From Pseudomonadota bacterium (lineage in GTDB: Bacteria; Pseudomonadota; Gammaproteobacteria; Pseudomonadales; Pseudomonadaceae): a stretch of 47,508 nucleotides of DNA. Where the stretch lies: assembly GCA_023388335.1 (NCBI GenBank), contig JAEWGL010000252.1:1-47508 (forward strand). The letters run 5' to 3'. A program made the position numbers and the translations under genes. The notes beneath the pieces are model-generated. The model ran no database searches. It saw nothing but the letters and a program-made list of their open reading frames with translations, and was not told the origin of the DNA. Shown one piece after another: positions 36,923-45,406 of this stretch. How positions within the stretch are numbered: the stretch's first letter is position 1; every line of letters begins with the position of its first letter.

Positions 36923-37170
36923 CCCGCCTCGCCCTCTGCCTCCTGCTGCTGGCCACCGGCGCCAGCGCAACCGAGAACGTCATCGACGTGCAGCACGACA
37001 GCCAGCGTGGTGTCACCTGCTACCTGCTGAATGGGGTCGGCATCAGCTGCATCCCCGACAGCCAGCTGCAGGCCGGCAACCAGCGCCAGCTCTCCCCGCA
37101 CGAAACCCAACCCGAACCTACACCCGCTATGGCGCCTGGGCGCTGGATTGATGAGAGGTATCAGCTGTGA
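36919..37170 (+). CDS. Small exported phage protein
   Basis: The 83-residue product begins with a signal peptide, MTRLALCLLLLATGASA, cut after Ala17. The mature part has a cysteine pair (VTCYLLNGVGISCIP) likely to be a disulfide in the periplasm. Exported proteins encoded in an early operon may act at the envelope, for example in exclusion, but nothing here proves that. Overlaps both neighbours. Confidence 0.65.
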   Translation: MTRLALCLLLLATGASATENVIDVQHDSQRGVTCYLLNGVGISCIPDSQLQAGNQRQLSPHETQPEPTPAMAPGRWIDERYQL

Positions 37171-37412
37171 GCGAATGGATCAAATGCAGCGACAAGCTGC
37201 CCGAACTGGATATGCCCGTCTGGCTGCGCATGGATAAGGACGTGATGATCATCGGGGAGCGCGCCTCAAGCACCGATGGCTGGATGTGGGCGGCGTGCTA
37301 TGGGCATTACTTCGACAAGGGCAAGTGGGAGGTGGTGGAAAGCGATGCCGGCGACGAGCATGAGCCAACCCACTGGCAGGCTCTCCCTTTACCGCCGGGT
37401 GCGCATCCATGA
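37167..37412 (+). CDS. DUF551 protein, copy 2 (GTG start)
   Basis: The 81-residue product starts with GTG in a GTGA overlap and reads MSEWIKCSDKLPELDMPVWL, ending EPTHWQALPLPPGAHP. Both ends show the DUF551 signature also seen in the protein at 29223-29444. The middles differ, so the copies are old or were gained separately. Confidence 0.85.
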   Translation: MSEWIKCSDKLPELDMPVWLRMDKDVMIIGERASSTDGWMWAACYGHYFDKGKWEVVESDAGDEHEPTHWQALPLPPGAHP

Positions 37413-37774
37413 CCGACCTGATCGAAGTGAAGACGGCAGCCAGGCGCGTCTATATTTCCGGCCCAATGACCGGGCTGCCAGGCCTCAACTATCAGGCATT
37501 TCACGACGCGGCTTTTGAGCTGCGGTCCGTGTACGGCCTGCATGTCGAGAACCCTGCGGAAAGTCCAGCTCCAACTTGCGGCAGCTGGCTCGGCTACATG
37601 CGCATGGCAGTTGCCCAGGTCGCCAGGGTTGATTACGTGGTCACCCTGCCCGACTGGGAGAACTCCCGAGGCGCCAAGGTGGAGGTCGACCTGGCCCACG
37701 GCCTTGGCCTGCCTGTAAAGCCGCTGCACGAATTCCTGCGCATGTGCGACACCTGGCTGCCCAAGATCGCCTAA
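37409..37774 (+). CDS. DUF4406 (nucleoside deoxyribosyltransferase-like) protein
   Basis: The 121-residue product carries RVYISGPMTGLPGLNYQAFHDAA at 13-35 and MAVAQVARVDYVVTLPDWENSRGAKVEVDLAHGLGLPV at 66-103. These are the hallmarks of DUF4406, a relative of nucleoside 2-deoxyribosyltransferases. The GAKVEVDLA segment holds the conserved glutamate. It may act on nucleotides or their derivatives during infection. Substrate unknown. Confidence 0.85.
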   Translation: MTDLIEVKTAARRVYISGPMTGLPGLNYQAFHDAAFELRSVYGLHVENPAESPAPTCGSWLGYMRMAVAQVARVDYVVTLPDWENSRGAKVEVDLAHGLGLPVKPLHEFLRMCDTWLPKIA

Positions 37775-37831
37775 CCCGCCCCCCCTAATCAACAACTCAA
37801 GCCCGCCGACATGCGCGGGCGAGGATGACCT

Positions 37832-38212
37832 ATGCCCGAAATTACGTGCGAGCACGGCCACACCATGCGGATTGGCACTGACCAGTGGGTGGAAACCCTG
37901 ACCCTGGATCAGCTGCGCTACGCCCGCGACCAGATGGCCCTGAAGATCCAAGCGGCCGAGGCCCAGCCGAAACGCTGCGTATGGCGGGTATGCCGTGGCG
38001 GAATTGCCGAGGAGAACTACCGCGAGGAAGACTTCGAGAAGGCCGCTGATCACCTGACACGCATCTTCAAGGACCACTTCATCGAGCAGGCAAAGGCTTT
38101 CGTCGAGCGTCACTATGGCACGTTGCGCTTCGAACGCGAGATTCCCCACATCTCCGTCGAGCTGGTCAGCCAGTTCGAATACGACAACGAGTGGTTCCCG
38201 GCAAAGGCCTGA
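37832..38212 (+). CDS. Phage protein of unknown function
   Basis: The 126-residue product starts MPEITCEHGHTMRIGTDQW behind GCGAGGATGACCT. The first part holds a Cys/His set and the helix TLDQLRYARDQMALKIQAAE. The second half is helical and acidic, closing with VELVSQFEYDNEWFPAKA. Not recognised; probably an early accessory protein. Confidence 0.6.
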   Translation: MPEITCEHGHTMRIGTDQWVETLTLDQLRYARDQMALKIQAAEAQPKRCVWRVCRGGIAEENYREEDFEKAADHLTRIFKDHFIEQAKAFVERHYGTLRFEREIPHISVELVSQFEYDNEWFPAKA

Positions 38213-38249
38213 CCACCAACCTGCCGCCACCGGCGGCGTGGAGACCTAC

Positions 38250-38462
38250 ATGCGACACGCAGAAAACATCGACCGCTTCCTGCGCCTCGACGAGGTGCTG
38301 CACCTGACCGGTATCGGCCGGAACACCGTCTATCGCAGAATCAGGGAGGGTACCTTCCCAAAACAGGTTAAGATAGGACCCAATTCGGTCGCCTGGCGAC
38401 AGTCAGACATCGCCCTTTGGATGTCCTCGCTGATCCCCAGCAACGACCAATCAGTACATTGA
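38250..38462 (+). CDS. AlpA-family regulator / excisionase-like protein
   Basis: The 70-residue product has the AlpA winged-helix pattern: RFLRLDEVLHLTGIGRNTVYRRIREGTFPKQVKIGPNSVAWRQSDIALWMSSLI. AlpA-type proteins act as excisionases or regulators of phage integrases and normally sit next to an integrase gene at the prophage edge. Here the next gene is the host queD, 63 bp downstream, and no integrase is present. It is the last phage gene seen on this side. Confidence 0.85.
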   Translation: MRHAENIDRFLRLDEVLHLTGIGRNTVYRRIREGTFPKQVKIGPNSVAWRQSDIALWMSSLIPSNDQSVH

Positions 38463-38525
38463 GCAGTACACCGAAACGCCGGATACCGCTCCACGCCTTA
38501 TCCCACCTACGTTACAGGCTTACCC
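38463..38525. other. Prophage-chromosome junction region
   Basis: Between the AlpA stop and queD lie 63 bp without a recognisable integrase remnant, tRNA or direct repeat inside the window. The prophage must end in or very near this stretch. The matching left end is outside the window, so the attachment core cannot be identified. Confidence 0.5.
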
Positions 38526-38882
38526 GTGGAAATCTTCAAGGAATTTACTTTCGAATCGGCCCACCGCCTCCCTCACGTGCCCGCCGGGCACAAGTGCGGT
38601 CGCTTGCACGGCCACTCGTTCAAGGTCGGCCTGCACCTGACCGGCCCGCTCGATCCGCACACCGGCTGGATCCGTGACTTCGCTGAGATCAAGGCGGTGT
38701 TCAAGCCGATCTACGAGCAACTGGACCACAACTACCTGAACGACATTCCAGGCCTGGAAAACCCCACCAGCGAAGTCATCGCCAAGTGGATCTGGGAGCA
38801 GGTCAAGCCGCTGTTGCCGGAGCTTTCCAAGGTGCGCATCCACGAGACCTGCACCAGCGGGTGCGAATACAGCGGTGACTGA
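38526..38882 (+). CDS. queD: 6-carboxy-5,6,7,8-tetrahydropterin synthase (QueD)
   Basis: The 118-residue enzyme turns 7,8-dihydroneopterin triphosphate into 6-carboxytetrahydropterin, an early step of queuosine synthesis. Zinc ligands lie in FESAHRLP and RLHGHSF, the catalytic cysteine in GHKCGRLHGH, and the end HETCTSGCEY is typical. The start is GTG at 38526, MEIFKEFTFES, as in relatives. This is the first host gene after the prophage, so its own promoter may have been replaced or lies in the short junction. Confidence 0.93.
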   Translation: MEIFKEFTFESAHRLPHVPAGHKCGRLHGHSFKVGLHLTGPLDPHTGWIRDFAEIKAVFKPIYEQLDHNYLNDIPGLENPTSEVIAKWIWEQVKPLLPELSKVRIHETCTSGCEYSGD

Positions 38883-38927
38883 CAACCGCTGGTCTGGGCG
38901 TAAAGCCAGCCATCGGACCAAGCATCG

Positions 38928-39395
38928 CTATCCCAGCGCCTCCTTGAGGAACGAGGGGGCGATGTAGCGCTGGTAATGCGCCTCGGAAAGCAGGAAGAAC
39001 TCGCGGTCGATGGCATCGCGCAGCTGCGGCAGTTCCCAGTCGCGGAACTCCGGCATCAGGACCATGCCATAGGCTTCCAGGTCGCGAATCACCCGGGCGC
39101 CACGGGCGATCAGCTGGTAGGCCCAGCAGTATTCGGACTGGTGCGGCAGAAAGCGGATGGCGCGCTGCTCGAGCTGCTGGCGCAGGCGTGCGGAGTCGAA
39201 GATTTCCAGCTTGGCTTCCATCACTTGCACCAGAAGCTTCTCCAGGCGCAGCCAGACGGCGCGTTTCTCTTCTTCGCTGTAGCCATTCCAGTGGATCACT
39301 TCATGATGGAAGCGCTTGCAGCCGCGACACACCAGATCCCCGTAGACCGTGGAACAGAGGCCCACGCAGGGGGTTTTGATTGACTGATTGGACAT
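38928..39395 (-). CDS. DUF1289 domain protein
   Basis: The 155-residue product has the N-terminal motif TPCVGLCSTVYGDLVCRGCKRFHHEVIHWNGY (about 8-39), with four cysteines likely to hold a metal. This is DUF1289. The remainder is helical. It is a conserved Pseudomonas chromosomal gene beside queD and acnB. Function is not established. Confidence 0.9.
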   Translation of the reverse strand: MSNQSIKTPCVGLCSTVYGDLVCRGCKRFHHEVIHWNGYSEEEKRAVWLRLEKLLVQVMEAKLEIFDSARLRQQLEQRAIRFLPHQSEYCWAYQLIARGARVIRDLEAYGMVLMPEFRDWELPQLRDAIDREFFLLSEAHYQRYIAPSFLKEALG

Positions 39396-39482
39396 GGAAA
39401 AACAACGGCCTGGCGGTGGAACAGGCGCCCATGTTAGCCCTTTGTCTAACCAGGGTCACTCGTTAAAGTCGTCGACCGCGCC

Positions 39483-39511
39483 TTACCTTTGTCCGCGTTT
39501 TGCCGTAGAAT
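39483..39511 (+). promoter_or_regulatory. Candidate acnB promoter
   Basis: TTACCT (39483-39488) and TAGAAT (39506-39511) are 17 bp apart. The transcript would have a leader of about 285 nt before the GTG start. The stretch 39396-39801 contains no gene; apart from this promoter I see only a poorly structured leader. Confidence 0.45.
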
Positions 39512-39801
39512 CATCCCGCCTTTTCGAAGGCAGCAATGTCCGTTGGAAGCTGTTTTCAAAGCGTCACGAGCACAGTAAATCCAGTAGAACGGCGTTGGCT
39601 CGAAACAAACGTGCATCGTTGTTTCGCGCCAGCCCTCATCAGCCCTCCGTTCTGCAGGCGTAAAACTTTGAAAGCAGCTTCTGTAAGGATTTCCCGCAAC
39701 CCTGGCTGGGCGGCTCAAAAAGCCGTATTGCGCACGGGTGCGGGCATTTCTGGATAAGCGTCCCGGACACCCATTTGGGACCACTGATGAGGGTAATAAC
39801 T

Positions 39802-42411
39802 GTGCTTGAAGCCTACCGCAAACACATCGAAGAGCGTGCCGCCCAGGGTATCGTGCCCCAGCCGCTTAACGCCGAACAAACCGCAGGCCTGGTCGAGCTG
39901 CTGAAGAACCCCCCTGCTGGCGAAGAAGCCGTCCTCGTCGACCTGATCACCAACCGCGTGCCACCTGGAGTGGACGAAGCCGCCTACGTCAAGGCCGGCT
40001 ACCTCTCCGCCGTCGCCAAGGGCGAAGCCCCTTCCCCGCTGATCGACAAGAAGCGTGCCGTAGAGCTGCTGGGCACCATGCAGGGCGGCTACAACATCGC
40101 CACCATGGTCGAGCTGCTGGATGACGCCGAACTGGGCGCCGTCGCCGCCGACCAGCTCAAGCACACCCTGTTGATGTTCGATGCCTTCCACGACGTGGCC
40201 GAGAAGGCCAAGGCCGGCAACGCCTATGCCAAGGCCGTCCTGGAATCCTGGGCCGCTGGCGAGTGGTTCACCGGCAAGCCGGCCATCGCTGACAAATACA
40301 CCCTGACCGTGTTCAAGGTCCCGGGCGAAACCAACACCGACGACCTGTCCCCTGCCCCGGACGCCTGGTCGCGCCCTGACATCCCGCTGCACGCTCTGGC
40401 GATGCTGAAGATGGCCCGTGACGGCATCGAGCCGGAGCAGCAAGGCGCCATCGGCCCGCTCAAGCAGATCGAAGAAGTCAAGGCCAAGGGTTTCCCGGTC
40501 GCCTACGTCGGCGACGTTGTCGGTACCGGCTCCTCGCGTAAATCGGCCACCAACTCGGTGCTGTGGTTCTTCGGCGACGACATCCCGTACGTGCCGAACA
40601 AGCGCGCCGGCGGCTTCTGCTTCGGCTCCAAGATCGCCCCGATCTTCTACAACACCATGGAAGACGCTGGCGCCCTGCCAATCGAGTTCGATGTCTCGAA
40701 CCTGAACATGGGCGACGTGATCGACGTCTACCCGTACGCTGGCAAAGTCTGCAAGCACGGCACCGACGAAGTCATCACCACCTTCGAACTGAAGACCCCG
40801 GTGCTGCTTGACGAAGTTCGCGCTGGCGGCCGTATCCCGCTGATCGTCGGCCGTGGCCTGACCGAGAAGGCGCGTGCCGAGCTGGGCCTGGGCCCGACCG
40901 ACCTGTTCAAGCTGCCAGAAGCACCGGTTGACACTGGCAAGGGCTTCACCCTGGCGCAGAAGATGGTCGGCAAGGCGTGCGGCCTGCCGGAAGGCAAAGG
41001 CGTGCGCCCCGGCACCTACTGCGAACCGAGGATGACCACCGTCGGCTCCCAGGACACCACAGGCCCCATGACCCGTGACGAGCTGAAGGACCTGGCGTGC
41101 CTGGGCTTCTCCGCCGACCTGGTCATGCAGTCGTTCTGCCACACCGCGGCCTATCCGAAGCCGATCGACGTCACCACCCACCACACCCTGCCGGATTTCA
41201 TCCGCACCCGTGGCGGCGTGTCCCTGCGTCCTGGCGACGGCATCATCCACAGCTGGCTGAACCGCATGCTGCTGCCCGACACCGTCGGCACCGGCGGCGA
41301 CTCGCACACCCGCTTCCCGATCGGCATCTCCTTCCCGGCCGGTTCCGGCTTGGTGGCCTTCGCCGCCGCCACCGGCGTCATGCCGCTGGACATGCCAGAA
41401 TCGATCCTGGTCCGCTTCAAGGGCAAGCTGCAGCCTGGTATCACCCTGCGTGACCTGGTCCATGCGATCCCTTACTTCGCCATCCAGAAAGGCCTGCTGA
41501 CCGTCGAGAAGAAAGGCAAGAAGAACGCCTTCTCCGGCCGCATCCTCGAGATCGAAGGCCTGGACGAGCTGACTGTCGAACAAGCCTTCGAGCTGTCCGA
41601 CGCCTCGGCCGAGCGTTCCGCCGCTGGTTGCACCATCAAGCTGCCGGAAAAGGCCGTTGCCGAGTACCTGAAGTCCAACATCACCCTGCTGCGCTGGATG
41701 ATCAGCGAAGGCTACGGTGACGCGCGTACCATGGAGCGCCGTGCGCAAGCCATGGAAGCCTGGCTGGCCAACCCGCAGCTGCTGTCTGCCGACGCCGATG
41801 CCGAATACGCCGAGATCATCGAAATCGACCTGGCCGACGTCAAGGAGCCTGTGCTCTGCGCGCCGAACGACCCGGACGATGCCCGTCTGCTGTCGACCGT
41901 ACAGGGCGAGAAGATCGACGAAGTGTTCATCGGTTCGTGCATGACCAACATTGGTCACTTCCGCGCCGCTGGCAAGCTGCTGGACAAGGTCAAGGGCTCG
42001 ATCCCGACCCGTCTGTGGCTGTCGCCGCCGACCAAGATGGACGCCCACCAGCTGACCGAGGAAGGCTACTACGGTATCTACGGCAAGGCTGGCGCGCGCA
42101 TGGAAATGCCGGGCTGCTCGCTGTGCATGGGTAACCAGGCACGTGTGGCCGCGAATTCGACCGTGGTCTCGACCTCGACCCGTAACTTCCCGAACCGCCT
42201 GGGCGATGGCGCCAACGTGTACCTGGCTTCCGCGGAGCTTGCGGCCGTCGCTTCGATCATCGGCAAACTGCCGACTGTCGAGGAGTACATGGAATACGCC
42301 AAGAACATCGACAGCATGTCTGCCGATATCTACCGTTACCTGAGCTTCGATCAGATCGCCGAGTTCCGCGAAGCGGCTGCGAACGCGCAGATCCCGGTGG
42401 TTCAGGCGTAA
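39802..42411 (+). CDS. acnB: Aconitate hydratase B / 2-methylisocitrate dehydratase
   Basis: This 869-residue enzyme interconverts citrate and isocitrate in the TCA cycle and can also hydrate 2-methyl-cis-aconitate. The start is GTG at 39802 (VLEAYRKHIEERAAQG) behind GAGGG, giving the usual AcnB length; an ATG at 39775 would add 9 residues. The AcnB domain order is seen: HEAT-like N-terminus, swivel domain with GSSRKSATNSVLWFFG, then the active-site domains with GDSHTRFPIGISFPAGSG. Iron-sulfur cysteines are Cys713 (FIGSCMTN), Cys772 and Cys775 (GCSLCMGNQ). A strong terminator follows. Intact. Confidence 0.97.
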   Translation: MLEAYRKHIEERAAQGIVPQPLNAEQTAGLVELLKNPPAGEEAVLVDLITNRVPPGVDEAAYVKAGYLSAVAKGEAPSPLIDKKRAVELLGTMQGGYNIATMVELLDDAELGAVAADQLKHTLLMFDAFHDVAEKAKAGNAYAKAVLESWAAGEWFTGKPAIADKYTLTVFKVPGETNTDDLSPAPDAWSRPDIPLHALAMLKMARDGIEPEQQGAIGPLKQIEEVKAKGFPVAYVGDVVGTGSSRKSATNSVLWFFGDDIPYVPNKRAGGFCFGSKIAPIFYNTMEDAGALPIEFDVSNLNMGDVIDVYPYAGKVCKHGTDEVITTFELKTPVLLDEVRAGGRIPLIVGRGLTEKARAELGLGPTDLFKLPEAPVDTGKGFTLAQKMVGKACGLPEGKGVRPGTYCEPRMTTVGSQDTTGPMTRDELKDLACLGFSADLVMQSFCHTAAYPKPIDVTTHHTLPDFIRTRGGVSLRPGDGIIHSWLNRMLLPDTVGTGGDSHTRFPIGISFPAGSGLVAFAAATGVMPLDMPESILVRFKGKLQPGITLRDLVHAIPYFAIQKGLLTVEKKGKKNAFSGRILEIEGLDELTVEQAFELSDASAERSAAGCTIKLPEKAVAEYLKSNITLLRWMISEGYGDARTMERRAQAMEAWLANPQLLSADADAEYAEIIEIDLADVKEPVLCAPNDPDDARLLSTVQGEKIDEVFIGSCMTNIGHFRAAGKLLDKVKGSIPTRLWLSPPTKMDAHQLTEEGYYGIYGKAGARMEMPGCSLCMGNQARVAANSTVVSTSTRNFPNRLGDGANVYLASAELAAVASIIGKLPTVEEYMEYAKNIDSMSADIYRYLSFDQIAEFREAAANAQIPVVQA

Positions 42412-42447
42412 ACTGAGCTTCAAGCTGTAAGCTACAAGCGGCAAGAA
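42412..42447. repeat. Pseudomonas-type intergenic repeat fragment
   Basis: The short phrase AGCTTCAAGCTGTAAGCTAC continues as AAGCGGCAAG. Phrases of this AAGCTxxAAGC kind recur between genes in many Pseudomonas genomes. It lies between acnB and its terminator. Identification is by memory of such repeats. Confidence 0.35.
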
Positions 42448-42450
42448 GAA

Positions 42451-42478
42451 GCCCCGGCAGAGATGCCGGGGCTTTTTT
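42451..42478 (+). terminator. acnB terminator
   Basis: A 9-bp perfect stem GCCCCGGCA/TGCCGGGGC with a GAGA tetraloop is followed by six T residues. Confidence 0.93.
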
Positions 42479-42550
42479 ATGGGAGTCCACTCAGCCCGCT
42501 GGGCTGCGCTGTGGCGCAGAGAACAAGGCCTGCCGCCCGAACGTGCGCCC

Positions 42551-44035
42551 TCAGATCACAAACAGATCCACAAAACGGTGCACCGGCGTCGCTTCAAGGC
42601 GGACCTGGTCCTTGCACAATGCGAAGATCTCGGCGCAGCGTTGCCCTGCAAAGCGCGTCGCCAGGTTGGCCTTGAACTTCTCTTCCAGCAACGGGATACC
42701 CTCTGCTCGTCGGCGGCGGTGGCCGATGGGGTATTCCACCGTCGCCTGCGCGGTGCTGGTACCGTCGCTGAAGAACACCTGCAAGGCATTGGCGATCGAG
42801 CGCTTGTCGGCCTCCAGGTATTCGCGGGTGAAGCGTAGGTCTTCAACGATCTCCATCTTCTCGCGCAGGCGGTCGATGATCGGGTGGGCAGCGTGGAAAT
42901 CATCTTCATAGTGCTCGGCCACCAGGTCGCCGAACACCAGCGGCACCGCCACCATGTACTGCAGGCAATGGTCACGGTCGGCGGCGTTGGCCAGGGGGCC
43001 GACCTTGGAGATGATGCGGATTGCCGATTCATGGGTGGTGATGACGATCCGCTCGATCTCGTGCAGGCGATTACGCACCTGCGGGTGCAAGGCCACCGCC
43101 GCCTCGCAGGCGGTCTGGGCATGGAATTCGGCGGGGAAGCTGATCTTGAACAGCACGTTTTCCATCACATAACTGGCGAACGGCTGGCCAAGGACAAAGG
43201 CACACTGCTCGGCAGGCTTGAGCGCCAGGTCATTGTTGGTGTGGCTGAACAGTACGTCGTAGAAGCCCCACTGCGGCGCCGTGAGCACCCCGGGGATGCC
43301 CATCTCGCCGCGCAAGGCGATATCGGCCAGGCGCACGCCTCGGCTGCTGGCATCGCCCGCCGCCCAAGACTTGCGTGAACCGGCGTTGGGCGCATGGCGG
43401 TAGGTGCGCAGGGCCTGGCCATCGACGAAGGCATGGGACAAGGCCGAGAGCAGTTGGTCGCGGTTGGCGCCCATGAGCTTGGCACACACCGCCGTGGAGG
43501 CCACCTTGACCAACAGCACATGGTCCAGCCCGACCCGGTTGAAGGAATTCTGCAAGGCCAGCACACCCTGGATCTCATGGGCCATGACCATGGCTTCGAG
43601 CACGGTGCGCGTGGCCAGCGGCGGCTCGCCGCTGGCCACGCGCTTCTGCGACAGGTGGTCGGCCACCGCGAGGATGCCGCCGAGGTTGTCCGAAGGGTGG
43701 CCCCACTCGGCCGCAAGCCAGGTATCGTTGAAGTCCAGCCAGCGCACGATGCAGCCGATGTCCCAGGCCGCCTTCACCGGGTCGAGGCGATAACTGGTGC
43801 CCGGCACCCGCGCGCCGTGGGGGACGACAGTGCCCTCCACCAGTGGTCCCAAGTGTTTACTGCACTCAGGAAAACGCAGCGCCAGCAGGCCGCAACCCAG
43901 GGTGTCCATCAGGCAATTGCGCGCCGTGTCCAGCGCTTGCTCCGACTCGACCCGGTAATCGAGCATGTAGTCGGCAATGGCCTGCAGCACCCGGTCATAG
44001 TCCGGGCGGTCGTTCAGATCAACGTTGGCACTCAT
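42551..44035 (-). CDS. prpD: 2-methylcitrate dehydratase PrpD
   Basis: This 494-residue enzyme of the MmgE/PrpD family dehydrates 2-methylcitrate in propionate breakdown. Family marks are ARNCLMDTLGCGLLALRFPEC, DIGCIVRWLDFNDTWLAAEWGHPSDNLGGILAVAD and RGVRLADIALRGEMGIPGVLTAPQWGFYD. The length is normal. It follows prpF on the minus strand and converges with acnB. Its presence along with acnD and prpF is unusual in that AcnD and PrpF together can replace PrpD; many Pseudomonas carry both. Confidence 0.95.
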   Translation of the reverse strand: MSANVDLNDRPDYDRVLQAIADYMLDYRVESEQALDTARNCLMDTLGCGLLALRFPECSKHLGPLVEGTVVPHGARVPGTSYRLDPVKAAWDIGCIVRWLDFNDTWLAAEWGHPSDNLGGILAVADHLSQKRVASGEPPLATRTVLEAMVMAHEIQGVLALQNSFNRVGLDHVLLVKVASTAVCAKLMGANRDQLLSALSHAFVDGQALRTYRHAPNAGSRKSWAAGDASSRGVRLADIALRGEMGIPGVLTAPQWGFYDVLFSHTNNDLALKPAEQCAFVLGQPFASYVMENVLFKISFPAEFHAQTACEAAVALHPQVRNRLHEIERIVITTHESAIRIISKVGPLANAADRDHCLQYMVAVPLVFGDLVAEHYEDDFHAAHPIIDRLREKMEIVEDLRFTREYLEADKRSIANALQVFFSDGTSTAQATVEYPIGHRRRRAEGIPLLEEKFKANLATRFAGQRCAEIFALCKDQVRLEATPVHRFVDLFVI

Positions 44036-44083
44036 TTCACAGTTCCCTGGTACAGGTTGAACAGTACCGAGCGCCGCCAGCGT

Positions 44084-45274
44084 CTAGAAGGCGTCGCTGG
44101 GCACACGCACCCAGCCCTCCATCAGCACGCGAGCGCTGCGGCTCATGATCGCTTTGGTCACCGTCCATTCGCCGTTCACCTGGCGCGCCTGGGCGCCGAC
44201 CCGCAAGGTCCCGGAGGGATGGCCGAAACGCACCGCGGTGCGTTCGCCGCCACCAGCGGCCAGGTTGACCAGGGTCCCGGGAATGGCCGCGGCAGTGCCG
44301 ATGGCCACGGCAGCAGTCCCCATCATGGCGTGGTGCAGCTTGCCCATGGACAGTGCCCTGACCAACAGGTCGATGTCAGCGGCTTCCACCGTCTTGCCGC
44401 TGGATGAGGTATAGCCGAGCGGCGGCGCGACGAAGGCCACCTTGGGCGTGTGCTGGCGCTGAGCGGCGTCTTCGACGCGCTCGATCAAGCCCATTTGCAC
44501 CGCCCCATAGGCACGGATGGTTTCGAAGCGGGCCAGCGCGTCGACGTCGCCGTTGATCGCATCCTGCAGCTCGATGCCGCTGTAGCCGATCTCGGCGGCG
44601 TCGACAAAGATGGTCGGGATGCCCGCGTTGATCAGTGTTGCCTTGAGCGTGCCAATGCCCGGCACCGCCAGGTCGTCGACCAGGTTGCCGGTGGGGAACA
44701 TGGCCCCGCCCCCGCCGTCTTCGTCGGCGGCCGGGTCGAGGAACTCCAGCTGCACTTCAGCGGCCGAGAAGGTCACACCATCGAGTTCGAAGTCACCGGT
44801 TTCCTGGACCTCGCCTTGGGTCATCGGCACATGGGCGATGATGGTCTTGCCGATATTGGCCTGCCAGATGCGCACGGTGGCCATGCCGTCGCGTGGGATG
44901 CGCGCGGCATCGACCAGGCCTGCGCTGATGGCGAACGCGCCGACCGCCGCCGACAGGTTGCCGCAGTTGCCACTCCAGTCGACGAAAGCCGTGTCGATGG
45001 ACACTTGGCCGAACAGGTAGTCCACGTCGTGGTCGGACCGGCTGCTGGACGCGAGGATGACTGTCTTGCTGGTGCTGGAGGTGGCCCCGCCCATGCCATC
45101 GATCTGCTTGCCGTAGGGGTCGGGGCTGCCGATCACTCGCAGCAGCAGGGCGTCACGTGCCGCGCCGGGGACTTGGGCGCGTTCGGGCAGGTCCTGCAGG
45201 CGGAAGAACACGCCCTTACTGGTGCCGCCGCGCATGTAGGTGGCGGGGATTTTTACTTGCGGTGCATTAGCCAT
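44084..45274 (-). CDS. prpF: 2-methylaconitate isomerase PrpF
   Basis: This 396-residue protein belongs to the diaminopimelate epimerase-like fold. It isomerises the 2-methylaconitate made by AcnD into the form used by the next hydratase. The start is MANAPQVKIPATYMRGGTSKGVFF at 45274; a longer frame to 45370 runs through an intergenic repeat. The conserved GNCGNLSAAVGAF and GMGGATSSTSKT segments hold the catalytic cysteine and substrate loops. It lies between acnD and prpD. Confidence 0.95.
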   Translation of the reverse strand: MANAPQVKIPATYMRGGTSKGVFFRLQDLPERAQVPGAARDALLLRVIGSPDPYGKQIDGMGGATSSTSKTVILASSSRSDHDVDYLFGQVSIDTAFVDWSGNCGNLSAAVGAFAISAGLVDAARIPRDGMATVRIWQANIGKTIIAHVPMTQGEVQETGDFELDGVTFSAAEVQLEFLDPAADEDGGGGAMFPTGNLVDDLAVPGIGTLKATLINAGIPTIFVDAAEIGYSGIELQDAINGDVDALARFETIRAYGAVQMGLIERVEDAAQRQHTPKVAFVAPPLGYTSSSGKTVEAADIDLLVRALSMGKLHHAMMGTAAVAIGTAAAIPGTLVNLAAGGGERTAVRFGHPSGTLRVGAQARQVNGEWTVTKAIMSRSARVLMEGWVRVPSDAF

Positions 45275-45299
45275 AGTCTTCTTGTCCCGTTTGTCTTGA

Positions 45300-45375
45300 T
45301 TTCCAGGCGAGGGCTTTGCCCTCGATCGCTCGCTTCTGCCCCAGCACAAGGCCGCTTCCACATCGCCCATAAGCC
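45300..45375. repeat. Intergenic hairpin repeat between acnD and prpF
   Basis: A perfect 7-bp hairpin CGAGGGC-TTT-GCCCTCG (45308-45324) is followed by sequence containing CACAAGGCCGCTTCCAC, which is a phrase common in Pseudomonas intergenic repeats. It might weaken or tune read-through from acnD into prpF. Confidence 0.45.
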
Positions 45376-45406
45376 TAGTGGGAACGACCTCAACTAACCG
45401 CAGAAC

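Noticed and set aside
38463..38525. tRNA gene as the attachment site
   Set aside because: The 63-bp junction cannot hold a tRNA, and I see no cloverleaf-like arms near it.
39715..42444. A 909-residue open frame antisense to acnB
   Set aside because: It lies wholly opposite a clearly recognised AcnB, has low-complexity Val/Gly/Gln-rich sequence typical of high-GC antisense frames, and has no ribosome site or family features.
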